A DNA stretch of 33,410 nt from Methanophagales archaeon. Lineage in GTDB: Archaea; Halobacteriota; Syntropharchaeia; Alkanophagales; Methanospirareceae. Of this stretch, positions 15,404 to 23,172 are shown one piece after another. The stretch's first letter is position 1. Each line of letters opens with the position of its first letter. The translations under genes were made by a program, and so were the position numbers. Under the pieces are notes generated by a model. That model made no database searches and was not told where the DNA came from. It was given only the letters and a program-made list of their open reading frames with translations. Where the stretch lies: contig JAGGRR010000023.1 of assembly GCA_021159465.1 (NCBI GenBank), positions 1 through 33,410 of the forward strand, written 5' to 3'.

Positions 15404-16216
15404 TTAGATAATCCTTGGGAGAAAATAGGGAGCTGCTATCTCCTTCATCTTACGAAGAATCTTGTTGTTGTTCTCAATGACCTTCGAGAGTTTGCTGTAG
15501 TACTCCTTTAGCATTTCGTATAGCACACCATAATGTTCTATAAGTGTGAGAATATAGCACGTTGGATATTTGAAATCTATAGGATAAAGATGTCCGCATA
15601 TTTCTTCACCCCTCTTTAGGATGAGAGCAAACAACGGGGAGGAAGAGTAAGAAGTCAGGAGAATCTCGCTGCATCTGTAAGCAGTCGTTTGCTCCAGATT
15701 CCATATTCTGAAGTCTCCTTTGCGTGAGATTTCCACGTGAGGAGGTGGGGTGCGAAGCTCTCTCGCTAACTCTGCGAGCTCGGAGAAATCCTCACGGATG
15801 CTTCGTCGCACATACGGACGAACCTCATCCGCATATTTAATAATGTATTTAGCGAGCCTTTTCTCTTGCGGCGCATATCTCCTTCCGAGATAGACAATTT
15901 CTGTGTAATCTCCTACATATATGCTGCTACCGATTACAAGCGCCTTTTTCACACCTTGCTCCTCTATCGGGACAGTTATCTTCTTGTAGGAGAAGGGCTT
16001 CAAAGCTGAGAAAATCTTACCAACTTCAAAAAGAAGGTTATCGTCAAAGAGATTTCTTGCTTCTTCGAGCTTCGACCATAAATCTTCGCTCGCTCTAAAA
16101 GATTCGAGCACACCGCACTCATCGCATATTTCTTCCACAACCTCTCTTGGAATGAAGATTCCGACGAGATGACTTTTGAATTTTTCAAACACACTCTTAA
16201 TTTTCTGCTCTTTCAA
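15404..16216 (-). CDS. amplified paralog family, member B (270 aa)
   Basis: Family blocks are visible in order: KPFSYKK (73-79), IGSSIY (95-100), PYVRRSIREDF (134-144), GDFRIW (167-172) and the C-terminal helix ILRKMKEIAAPYFLPRII. An N-terminal coiled coil contains CDEC (31-34). The start appears to be the TTG at 16216 immediately after GGGGG, an unusually close SD; members E and F show the same crowding with ATG. First of four consecutive members (B, C, D, E) leading to the VWA gene. Confidence 0.75.
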   Translation of the reverse strand: MKEQKIKSVFEKFKSHLVGIFIPREVVEEICDECGVLESFRASEDLWSKLEEARNLFDDNLLFEVGKIFSALKPFSYKKITVPIEEQGVKKALVIGSSIYVGDYTEIVYLGRRYAPQEKRLAKYIIKYADEVRPYVRRSIREDFSELAELARELRTPPPHVEISRKGDFRIWNLEQTTAYRCSEILLTSYSSSPLFALILKRGEEICGHLYPIDFKYPTCYILTLIEHYGVLYEMLKEYYSKLSKVIENNNKILRKMKEIAAPYFLPRII

Positions 16217-16233
16217 CCCCCAAAAGGAAAAAA

Positions 16234-17028
16234 TTAGAGGGTTGTTGCGAGCAGGTACGGTGCAACTAAGCTCCTTATTTTTCGCAACACCTCTTCGTTC
16301 TCCGCCACGATTGTTTTGATTTTAGTGTATGCCTCCTTGTATGCTCCTTCCACATCATCGAGAATCTTGATTAGATTTAATATTCCGTTTTCTGTGATGC
16401 TTGTTTCTGTAACGTTAATCCAAAAATCTCTTTTAGATGAAAGTGGGTGGAAGATGAGGTCTCTCGGTCTCTCGTAAGAAACACTCAAAGCATTACATTT
16501 AATCCATTTGAAGCTCGCCCCCTCCCGATCATGGTAGCCATAGTAGAGAATCTCAAAGTCTCCGTTGCAGTAATGGAAACACTCATATTCTGCTCTAATT
16601 TTATCTAGATATTCTCCAAGCAGGATTACATCATCTAGTAACTCCCTGCCAAATTCGAAGATATCTTCCTCCATTCTTTGAAGGAAGTTGTCGAGAGATA
16701 TACAATAGCAACCCCCTTTCTCACTCTTACTTACCACCTCTATTTCCTTCATCCAATGTTTTCTGTATAAGTGTTTCTCATCCACCATTATTGGCGTACA
16801 TAATCTCCTGATCTCATCTCTAAGGCTGTGTAAATAATCTTTGAGGGAGGAGTTGCGCAACACATTTTTTATCTTGTGGGCGTAAGCTCTGATTGCTCTA
16901 CAACGAGCGTCTTTAGCAACAAATTCTTCAGCAAGCGCTCTGATCTCTTTGAGTAAAGGTAGGCGCTTGGCGGGCCGCTCACACTCTACCAACTTATCCA
17001 TAATTTCCATAATCTCCTCGGCTATCAT
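16234..17028 (-). CDS. amplified paralog family, divergent member C (264 aa)
   Basis: Assigned mainly by position and by its ending, VLRKIRSLVAPYLLATTL, which matches the family tail; GDFEILYY near the middle corresponds to the G-x-F-R block. The central P-x-[VL]-R-x2-IREE block is degenerate or absent, so this is the most diverged long member. The ATG at 17028 follows GGCGGGAGTG; the ORF extends to 17061 but that overlaps the previous gene. Rich in Cys (seven or more) compared with its siblings. Confidence 0.65.
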   Translation of the reverse strand: MIAEEIMEIMDKLVECERPAKRLPLLKEIRALAEEFVAKDARCRAIRAYAHKIKNVLRNSSLKDYLHSLRDEIRRLCTPIMVDEKHLYRKHWMKEIEVVSKSEKGGCYCISLDNFLQRMEEDIFEFGRELLDDVILLGEYLDKIRAEYECFHYCNGDFEILYYGYHDREGASFKWIKCNALSVSYERPRDLIFHPLSSKRDFWINVTETSITENGILNLIKILDDVEGAYKEAYTKIKTIVAENEEVLRKIRSLVAPYLLATTL

Positions 17029-17038
17029 CACTCCCGCC

Positions 17039-17833
17039 TCATAGTTCGTTAACAAGCACATATTCGCCGACCACTTTTCTCATTCTCTCAAGAATCTCAT
17101 CGTTCTTCCTCTGAATTTCAGACCACTCTTCGTGGAATCTCTGATAAGCTTCGTAAATAGGCTTGTATAGTGCGAACAAGTCTTCCTTCCGAGTGATACT
17201 TAAGTGATAAACGTCTTTATCGCAGATTACTTTAATTTCTTCGAGAGGGGCGTCCATTGAGATTGAGATTTCCCTGCATGGAATCTTTACGAAACACATT
17301 ATTTCAGAGCGGTAAGCTTTTCTGTAAAGAAAGTATCCATCACACCTTTGCGTGATCGTCAAACCCAACCTCAGTTTCTTTGCTAGTTCAACGAGCTCTT
17401 CGAAAGCTTCTTGTATGGGCTTGCGAAGATGAGGAACTATTTTCTCGTGGTATTTGGTAACGACTTCGATGAAGTGGTGTTCGCTGAGCACCTCTCCTCT
17501 TCTCCGCTTCTTGCAAAGACTGGAGTAGAATCCAGCCCTTATATCGTTACTTATAACCAAAGCATCGTAGAAGTCAAGCACACCGCCGTCTTCTACACGG
17601 ATCACCGCTTTCCTATGAGCGAAAGGGTGCAATTTTCGGAATAAACGATACGCTTCCATTATATAGTGTGATGGTGTTTTCAGCGATACGATGGACTTCT
17701 GATAGAAATCGAGAACCTTCTTGTAATAAGGATTCTCTTCTTCCATTTTCGCCTTTCTGGCGTTGAGCGAGTCGATTGTCTCCATAACTAACTCATACCC
17801 CTCGACATATTCCTCGAAATCGCCCTCGCACAT
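17039..17833 (-). CDS. amplified paralog family, member D (264 aa)
   Basis: Contains HPFAHRKAVIRV (about 69-80), PHLRKPIQEAF (134-144) and the tail ILERMRKVVGEYVLVNEL, in which GEY replaces AP[FY]. Basic loop CKKRRRGE at about 107-113. The ATG at 17833 has TAGGGGAA in front; this junction keeps the T-tract but not the full GGGGGTG. The N-terminus is less clearly coiled-coil than in F and G. Confidence 0.75.
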   Translation of the reverse strand: MCEGDFEEYVEGYELVMETIDSLNARKAKMEEENPYYKKVLDFYQKSIVSLKTPSHYIMEAYRLFRKLHPFAHRKAVIRVEDGGVLDFYDALVISNDIRAGFYSSLCKKRRRGEVLSEHHFIEVVTKYHEKIVPHLRKPIQEAFEELVELAKKLRLGLTITQRCDGYFLYRKAYRSEIMCFVKIPCREISISMDAPLEEIKVICDKDVYHLSITRKEDLFALYKPIYEAYQRFHEEWSEIQRKNDEILERMRKVVGEYVLVNEL

Positions 17834-17857
17834 TTCCCCTAAGAAAAGAAAAAATAA

Positions 17858-18625
17858 TCAGACTCCGTTCGCAAGAACGTACGGTGCGACTATTTCTTTT
17901 ATCTGCTTTAGTCTTTCCTCGTTCCTCTTGAGCTCTTCTCTCAATCTCTGATGCGCCTCAGTCAGTATGTCGTAAATCACCTCATATACCTCGAAAAACT
18001 TCTCTAATTCGCTGATGTCGCCGGAGGCAAAAAATTCGTCTCTGAAAGAATAATGCACCCTGTAAAATCTGCTCGTGGCGCTTATGCAGATTTTGTCAGC
18101 GTGGTAAGCTTCCACTTCTCCACTTTCTATGTCCCAAATCCTGAATGAGCCTCTGCGAGAGATTTCCATCTCAAGACATCTCTGAATCTCTTCGACCAAT
18201 CCTACAATCTCAAGAAAATCTTCTCTGATGGTTTTACGCAGCAGCGGAACAATCTTGTCTTTGTACTTGAAGATAGTATAGAACATATTTTGGATGCTGA
18301 CCTCCTTCCTTCCACTATATTCTTCGGGATTCTGATAAGTCCATGTCGTGTATATTGAGTGACCGACGACAAGAATCTCAGAGCCGTATTTTTTCCGCTC
18401 AAGTTCCACGATGACTCTCTTCCTAGCAAACGGCTGCAAATATTTGAGCGCTTCCATGGCCTTTACCAGATGATCTAACTCTATTCTGAGTAGGAGATCT
18501 CTAACTTCTTTTTGGAGGTGCATGCACTTTGAGTAATATTCAACGTCTGCAGGGCTGATGATGTATACTTCGTTCTTCCGCCGAATCTTTTGAATTTTAT
18601 CCTCCAACCCTTTCAGCTCTCTCAT
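17858..18625 (-). CDS. amplified paralog family, member E (255 aa)
   Basis: Blocks: QPFARKRVIVEL (64-75), VGHSIY (87-92), PLLRKTIREDF (127-137), GSFRIW (159-164) and the tail RLKQIKEIVAPYVLANGV. The ATG at 18625 comes directly after GGGGGT; the longer frame to 18682 runs through the T-tract and into the VWA gene and is rejected. It lies immediately downstream of the VWA gene, 19 bases away, so the two are probably made from one transcript. Confidence 0.75.
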   Translation of the reverse strand: MRELKGLEDKIQKIRRKNEVYIISPADVEYYSKCMHLQKEVRDLLLRIELDHLVKAMEALKYLQPFARKRVIVELERKKYGSEILVVGHSIYTTWTYQNPEEYSGRKEVSIQNMFYTIFKYKDKIVPLLRKTIREDFLEIVGLVEEIQRCLEMEISRRGSFRIWDIESGEVEAYHADKICISATSRFYRVHYSFRDEFFASGDISELEKFFEVYEVIYDILTEAHQRLREELKRNEERLKQIKEIVAPYVLANGV

Positions 18626-18644
18626 ACCCCCAAAAACAAAAAAA

Positions 18645-20015
18645 TCAGAGAGAAAGAGTGATATGAGTCCAGCCAGGCGCATCCACTGCTTTGCACGTAG
18701 TTACGATTACGCCTTTACCTCTTGTTGCTATTGCGGTGAACAGCGGTTTCGCCTCTTCTTCATCAAAGAGATAACCGTCAGTCATCACGACGACGACACT
18801 GCCACTCCGCATTTCTTGCAGCGTCTTCTTTAATGCTGGCGTTATTCTCGTGCCGCCACCACCACGCATCTTCTTCGCAATCACTTTAGCATCTGAAGGA
18901 CGTTTTACTTCAAGTCTCTCATAGACATCAGCGTCAAAGCATCTGACAAGAACTTTTGCACACTTCGCAGCACCGTAAATCTCACCAAGGAACTGTTCCA
19001 ACTCTTGCTTGCTTATAGAGCCTGAAGTATCTATGAGTGTGTAAACTTCTCTCAAGCCAAATCTCTGGAATCCTGGGAAGTTATCACTTTTTCTTGAGAG
19101 CCTCTTCCATGTTGAGATGTGTTTCTGAAGACCTATAGAAACAGCAGCTCTCAGCAAAGCTCTCCAATCGACTTTTGGCCTCAATATCGAGTCCAGCTCG
19201 GCAAGCAGAGCGCCCACAGGCTCTCTACCAGCCATCTTCGCTGCGAGCTGGGCGTTCTCCAAAACTTCCTTCCATCTCTCTTCTAATTCGCTCTCTGAGC
19301 CTTCGTAAAGTGAGCCGTCACCTTCTCTGATGACTTCTCCTTGCTGCTCGCCAACGAAATCACCAGTCAAATCGTGCTCTTCGCCTATACTCCTGCTCCC
19401 GCCTTTACCTGCACTCTCGGTATCTTCAGCTCCAACATCTCCGCCAGCTCTCGCACCACCTTCTTCACCACCTTCAGCACTCTCACCACCTTCAGTGGTG
19501 CTTACGCCGTCAGTCTCACCAGAGCCGCGAGGGTAAGGTCTATCTCCACCATTTCCAGACCCACCAATCGCATATTTTAGCAGCTCTCTGTATAAGCGTT
19601 CAACACTCCATCGCTTGATCTCATCTTCCGATTTCTCAATCAGTGAGCTTACATGATGTGCTCTCAAGGGATGTAAATCATCTCGGTGGTTGAAATCGTT
19701 ATCAATAAGAGCTTCGTTTACGATGATGTCTGCTGCTATATTGAAAAGCTCTTTACTTTCGACCCTATCTCCACGAAATGCGTGTCTGAATGCCGCATGC
19801 AGTACTTCATGCGCAACAATAAACGCTCTCGACTCTAACGAGAACTTCTTGAATCGCTCTTCGTTGATGTAGAGATTGCCGCGCTTATCAACACCGGCGA
19901 TTTCTGTTAGCCTACTTGTCTTCAGAACTCTGAGTTTGTAGAGGATTGAGCCGACGAAAGGGCTCTTTATCATTATGAGCGTTGCTGCTTCCTCAAACTC
20001 TCTCATTTCGCCCAT
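18645..20015 (-). CDS. VWA-domain protein with metallopeptidase-like N-terminus (456 aa)
   Basis: Partner type of MoxR ATPases. The N-terminal domain has HEVLH (69-73), the HExxH zinc signature of the DUF2201/VWA-like metallopeptidase family. A Gly/Ser/Glu-rich linker covers about 155-235. The C-terminal von Willebrand factor A domain carries a complete MIDAS metal site: DTSGS (329-333), Thr 389 in GGGGTRI and Asp 413 in MTDG. In this family, MoxR and VWA proteins form chaperone-like machines that remodel or insert metals into target complexes. The ATPase gene (23173-24303) lies three genes and one IS607 element upstream. Start follows GGGGGTGAGAGATAG. Confidence 0.88.
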   Translation of the reverse strand: MGEMREFEEAATLIMIKSPFVGSILYKLRVLKTSRLTEIAGVDKRGNLYINEERFKKFSLESRAFIVAHEVLHAAFRHAFRGDRVESKELFNIAADIIVNEALIDNDFNHRDDLHPLRAHHVSSLIEKSEDEIKRWSVERLYRELLKYAIGGSGNGGDRPYPRGSGETDGVSTTEGGESAEGGEEGGARAGGDVGAEDTESAGKGGSRSIGEEHDLTGDFVGEQQGEVIREGDGSLYEGSESELEERWKEVLENAQLAAKMAGREPVGALLAELDSILRPKVDWRALLRAAVSIGLQKHISTWKRLSRKSDNFPGFQRFGLREVYTLIDTSGSISKQELEQFLGEIYGAAKCAKVLVRCFDADVYERLEVKRPSDAKVIAKKMRGGGGTRITPALKKTLQEMRSGSVVVVMTDGYLFDEEEAKPLFTAIATRGKGVIVTTCKAVDAPGWTHITLSL

Positions 20016-20045
20016 CTATCTCTCACCCCCAAGGGAAAAATAAAA

Positions 20046-20432
20046 TCACTCAATGTTGGCTTTGAGTATATCTGCGGCGAGCTCATTCTCTACAGATCTG
20101 AGATGTAGAAGCCTCTCTCCTTCCCTTATGATCTTATAAACTTTATTTCTGAAGAGGATGAAATCTCCCACTCTTTTGATCTCAGGGCCATCTGTGCGAA
20201 GAACGATGTATTTTTCTCTTAAGAAATCTCCCACCGTCCACGAGGAGAAAGGGAGTTCGCTCTCGCACTCAGGACAGACACATATTGCGTGCATTTCATC
20301 CTGATCTTCTACTCCCAGGCGTTTGTAACGCAGAGATTTTTTCTTATCTAGAGATAGCTCGTATCTCCATAGTTCTTGTATGTATGCGTGGACACTATTT
20401 ATCTCTCTCCCGCAAAAAGGACACTTAGGCAT
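20046..20432 (-). CDS. zinc-ribbon family protein Z1 (128 aa)
   Basis: One of five paralogs. CPFC (4-7) and CPEC, about 45 residues later, supply four cysteines for a zinc ribbon. The conserved second half reads DGPEIKR, DFILFRNKVYKI and a tail LLHLRSVENELAADILKANI. The ATG at 20432 starts MPKCPFCG as in its siblings and follows GAGAGGGGTGAGGAAG; the longer ORF to 20489 lies inside the upstream gene. It overlaps gene Z2 by 8 bases. Confidence 0.8.
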   Translation of the reverse strand: MPKCPFCGREINSVHAYIQELWRYELSLDKKKSLRYKRLGVEDQDEMHAICVCPECESELPFSSWTVGDFLREKYIVLRTDGPEIKRVGDFILFRNKVYKIIREGERLLHLRSVENELAADILKANIE

Positions 20433-20847
20433 CTTCCTCACCCCTCTCCTCTGAAGATTTTTCCGCATCAGTCTTAAGAATATCTGCAAGCACTTCGTCC
20501 TCTACAAGTCTGAGAATCAGAAGGTTTTGGTCGGATTCATCCTCATCAATTTTGTAGACTTTACCTCTGAAGATGATGATGTCACCTTTCCGAGCTTCAA
20601 TCTCAGGATCATCTGGACGAAGAACAACGTACTTCTCCTTTAGAAAGTCCTCGGTATCATCATACATAGGTATATGCTGATCGCAATGAGGGCAAACATC
20701 AGTCTCTAACGCCTCGCTATCTGATATGAAATCTTGTTCCCATTGTAAATCTCCGTTCTCGTCTAAAGAAACTCTGTAACGTGAGGTCTCTTGATACCAG
20801 GAATATAGATACTCTATCTCCTTCCCGCAGAAGGGACATTTAGGCAT
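20425..20847 (-). CDS. zinc-ribbon family protein Z2 (140 aa)
   Basis: Paralog of Z1: MPKCPFCGKEIEYLYSWYQE, CPHCDQHIPM, DDPEIEARKGD, IIIFRGKVYKI and the tail LRLVEDEVLADILKTDAE. I start it at the MPKCPFC methionine by homology, although the nearest SD is only GAGAGAG; a GTG at 20886 after AGAGTGAA would add 13 residues. It lies directly downstream of the zinc-ribbon gene interrupted by IS607, so three paralogs were originally in tandem. Confidence 0.78.
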   Translation of the reverse strand: MPKCPFCGKEIEYLYSWYQETSRYRVSLDENGDLQWEQDFISDSEALETDVCPHCDQHIPMYDDTEDFLKEKYVVLRPDDPEIEARKGDIIIFRGKVYKIDEDESDQNLLILRLVEDEVLADILKTDAEKSSEERGEEDA

Positions 20848-20887
20848 CTCTCTCGTTCTACCGATCTCAACACACCAAACAATCACT

Positions 20888-22426
20888 TCACTCTAAGTTT
20901 GCCCTGATGATGCTTGCTATAGTCTCATCCTCTACAAGCTTTAGATGTAGTAAAGCGCTGCATTCGTCCATTACTTTGTAGACTTTTCCTCTGAAGAGGA
21001 CAAAATCTTCTTTTCTTTTAATCTCAGGGTCGTCTGAGCGAAGGATGATGTAGTTCTCCTCTAGAAAATCTTCAATATCTCCGAAGTACTCGTCAAGAGG
21101 GATTTCCTCTCCACACTCTGGACAAAATGCTTTGTAAACTTTATCTCCTTCTTTACTATGCTGCCACACCCATCGCCCATCTGGGTAGACTTTAGGTTGT
21201 GCATTTTGAGCCTTTCGGCCCAAAATGCTTCGTGCGATGGAATCTTTTGTCCATCGCACAGGGTGCAACCCCACACCCTCTATCCCGTCCGCCTCAAAGG
21301 CTTCCGGGATTGCCTTCCTTATGATGTTGTATGCGGCGTTCACATCTGCATTTATGATAGTTCCTCTCGCACTCTTGAACAACCCTCTCATTCTTCTACC
21401 TGCGTATTCTTCTCTATGCTCTATTGGCTCGTTATCCAAGAAACTACACTTTGATGTGTGGTCTTCTTCCACGAGGATTACTTCTATCCCTCTTTCCTCT
21501 ACCTTATACTTGATCTGCTGAATCAGCGTCCAGATTGGAATTTGCACGAAATTCTGGTTATTCCTTTTACCTAAGTTCACCTCTTGCTTCCACTCCTTGT
21601 TATAACCGATCACTAATCTTCCGATGTTGTGCGAAGCGCACCACTCAGCAACGAACTTGCTGACCTTGTGCAAGAAATCCTTCAGCTTTCTTTCCCTCTT
21701 CGCTGATAGTCTCTTTAGCCTCTTGCTTGTCTTTATTCCTTGCTTCGCATATATGCGCTGCAATCTCGCTTTTTCCTTGTTGAAGAACTGGTTTATGGAC
21801 TTCGCAACCCCGCCCTTAACAACAATCGGCTTCTTGCCGATGTTGTTTGCGATGGTTACGAGGTTGCGAACACCTAAATCTATGCCTGCGACTCTGCCTT
21901 TGTCTCTTTCTGCGATATTTACCTCTTTTTCATATACAATCTCAACAACATAACCTACACCCTTTGGAATTATCCTGACCTCTCTTATTCCTTCCTTTAT
22001 CCTTGTCTTGAGCTTTAAGCAAACAATTTTTGGGAAAATTAGCTCTCCTTCTTTGACTTTGACCTGTTGATTCGTGAAGATGAGCATGAAGACACCATCT
22101 TTCTTCTTATATTTCGGTGGTCTCGGCCTTTCTTTGAACTTCTCAGGATGTTCCCTCCATTCATCCATTGCGTTGAAGAAAGATTTCCAGTTTCTGTCCA
22201 AAACTCTCAAAATCTGCTGAGCAGTCTGAGCTGGAAGCGCTCTGTAGTTCTCACTATTCTTCAAGAGTTTATCTAACTTGTTGTATCCTATGCGTTTTCC
22301 TGTTTTGAAGAACTCTTGTCTGACAATGTAATTTGCCTCGTTGTATAGGTTCTTAGATATATGACAGAGTTTTTGAAGGTTCTCGTCTCCTCTTATCCAT
22401 ATCTGTTCAGTCCTTAGAACTTTCAA
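20888..22426 (-). CDS. tnpB: IS607-type TnpB fused to a zinc-ribbon C-terminal fragment (512 aa)
   Basis: Residues 1 to about 415 are a TnpB nuclease of the IS607 type, the RNA-guided family related to Cas12. RuvC motifs: GIDLG (Asp 183), the NKEWKQE region, and NADVNAAYN near 360. The zinc-finger cysteines are replaced by the SKCSFLDNEPI form common in this subgroup. After KVYP the frame runs without stop into 97 host-derived residues containing CPECGEEIPL, DDPEIKRKEDF and LFRGKVYKV, the second half of a zinc-ribbon paralog. So a chimera is encoded. The TTG start at 22426 overlaps tnpA by 20 bases. Confidence 0.85.
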   Translation of the reverse strand: MKVLRTEQIWIRGDENLQKLCHISKNLYNEANYIVRQEFFKTGKRIGYNKLDKLLKNSENYRALPAQTAQQILRVLDRNWKSFFNAMDEWREHPEKFKERPRPPKYKKKDGVFMLIFTNQQVKVKEGELIFPKIVCLKLKTRIKEGIREVRIIPKGVGYVVEIVYEKEVNIAERDKGRVAGIDLGVRNLVTIANNIGKKPIVVKGGVAKSINQFFNKEKARLQRIYAKQGIKTSKRLKRLSAKRERKLKDFLHKVSKFVAEWCASHNIGRLVIGYNKEWKQEVNLGKRNNQNFVQIPIWTLIQQIKYKVEERGIEVILVEEDHTSKCSFLDNEPIEHREEYAGRRMRGLFKSARGTIINADVNAAYNIIRKAIPEAFEADGIEGVGLHPVRWTKDSIARSILGRKAQNAQPKVYPDGRWVWQHSKEGDKVYKAFCPECGEEIPLDEYFGDIEDFLEENYIILRSDDPEIKRKEDFVLFRGKVYKVMDECSALLHLKLVEDETIASIIRANLE

Positions 22427-23044
22427 CCAAACTCACCTCTAGCTTCTCATTTTTCCTCTTGCTGTAAAGCTTCATCGAGAAGCAATGCAACAAAGAAACT
22501 ATTTCTTCAAAAATCTCTTCGGCATCTAATTTCTTATTTCCAACCTCTGAGACTACTATAATCTCAGTTCCGAAACGCTTGAAGAGTCTCTCAAAGAATG
22601 AGAAGCCAACTCTGCTCAGTCTATCTTTATGTGCAATTATCACTTTATCTACCTTGTAGTCCATAATTTCGTCAAGAAGCTTGAAGAACTCCTTCCTATC
22701 ATCGAAATTAATTCCTGATGCTATGTCTGCAAAGATACCATTTATCTGATAACCATTCGCAAAAGCCCATGCTTTCAGCATCTCTATTTGATTTTCAAGA
22801 GCTTTCTTCTGCTTCGGCGTGGAAACTCTCGCATAGATGTATGTCTTGCGTGGAAGTCCTCGATTCAAAAGCCTGAAGACATCTTCATCAAGATAATCGT
22901 AACGCTTCCCAATCTTTTTTCTCCTTATCAAGCCCTCCTTTGCATATCTGTGCAGCGTGCTCCGAGATATCCGAAGCACCTTCATTACCTCTCCCGCCTT
23001 CATACATTTGATAATACGATTTAGGTATATATAAGACTTTCGGT
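21182..23044 (-). mobile_element. IS607-family element inserted in zinc-ribbon gene Z3
   Basis: Contains serine-recombinase tnpA and tnpB, about 1.86 kb. The edges are set by rebuilding the interrupted gene: on the minus strand the 5' part ends CGATTTCCA (CCA at 23047-23045) and the 3' part resumes CCAGATGGG (CCA at 21184-21182). Joining at the shared CCA gives ...DDRFP-DGRWVW..., continuous with the paralogs. A 2-base core (CC/GG) and absence of terminal inverted repeats or longer target duplication fit IS607 elements. Exact ends could shift by a base or two. Confidence 0.82.
22407..23003 (-). CDS. tnpA: IS607-family serine recombinase TnpA (198 aa)
   Basis: N-terminal MerR-like helix-turn-helix (MKAGEVMKVLRISRSTLHRY, with the helix-turn-helix continuing to about 45), then a serine-recombinase catalytic domain with YARVSTPKQK (nucleophile Ser 61) and HKDRLSR. 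IS607 transposases use this serine chemistry, with the DNA-binding domain in front of the catalytic domain. Full length with no frameshift, so potentially active. The TATA box (TTATATATA, minus strand 23034-23026) lies about 25 bases upstream of the ATG, implying a leaderless transcript. Confidence 0.93.
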   Translation of the reverse strand: MKAGEVMKVLRISRSTLHRYAKEGLIRRKKIGKRYDYLDEDVFRLLNRGLPRKTYIYARVSTPKQKKALENQIEMLKAWAFANGYQINGIFADIASGINFDDRKEFFKLLDEIMDYKVDKVIIAHKDRLSRVGFSFFERLFKRFGTEIIVVSEVGNKKLDAEEIFEEIVSLLHCFSMKLYSKRKNEKLEVSLVESSKD

Positions 23045-23137
23045 TGGAAATCGGTCATCATACTCGTGCACGCTGTGAACAGACTCACTTACGAGAAGAT
23101 GGTGTATTTCCTCTCCACATATCGGACACTTTGGCAT
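23021..23137 (-). pseudogene. 5' fragment of zinc-ribbon gene Z3, cut by IS607
   Basis: Reads MPKCPICGEEIHHLL and continues to DDRFPT, then seven element-derived codons to a TAA. The SD GGGGGGGATAGAA and T-tract match the other cassettes. Residues 1-31 plus the 97 residues now at the end of tnpB (20888-21181) would make a 128-residue protein, the same length as Z1. The first CPxC pair remains here and the second sits in the tnpB fusion. The stop codon of this fragment and the tnpA TATA box share the same 20 bases. Confidence 0.85.
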
Positions 23138-23172
23138 TTCTATCCCCCCCAAAACAAAAAAGGAAAAAGAGG

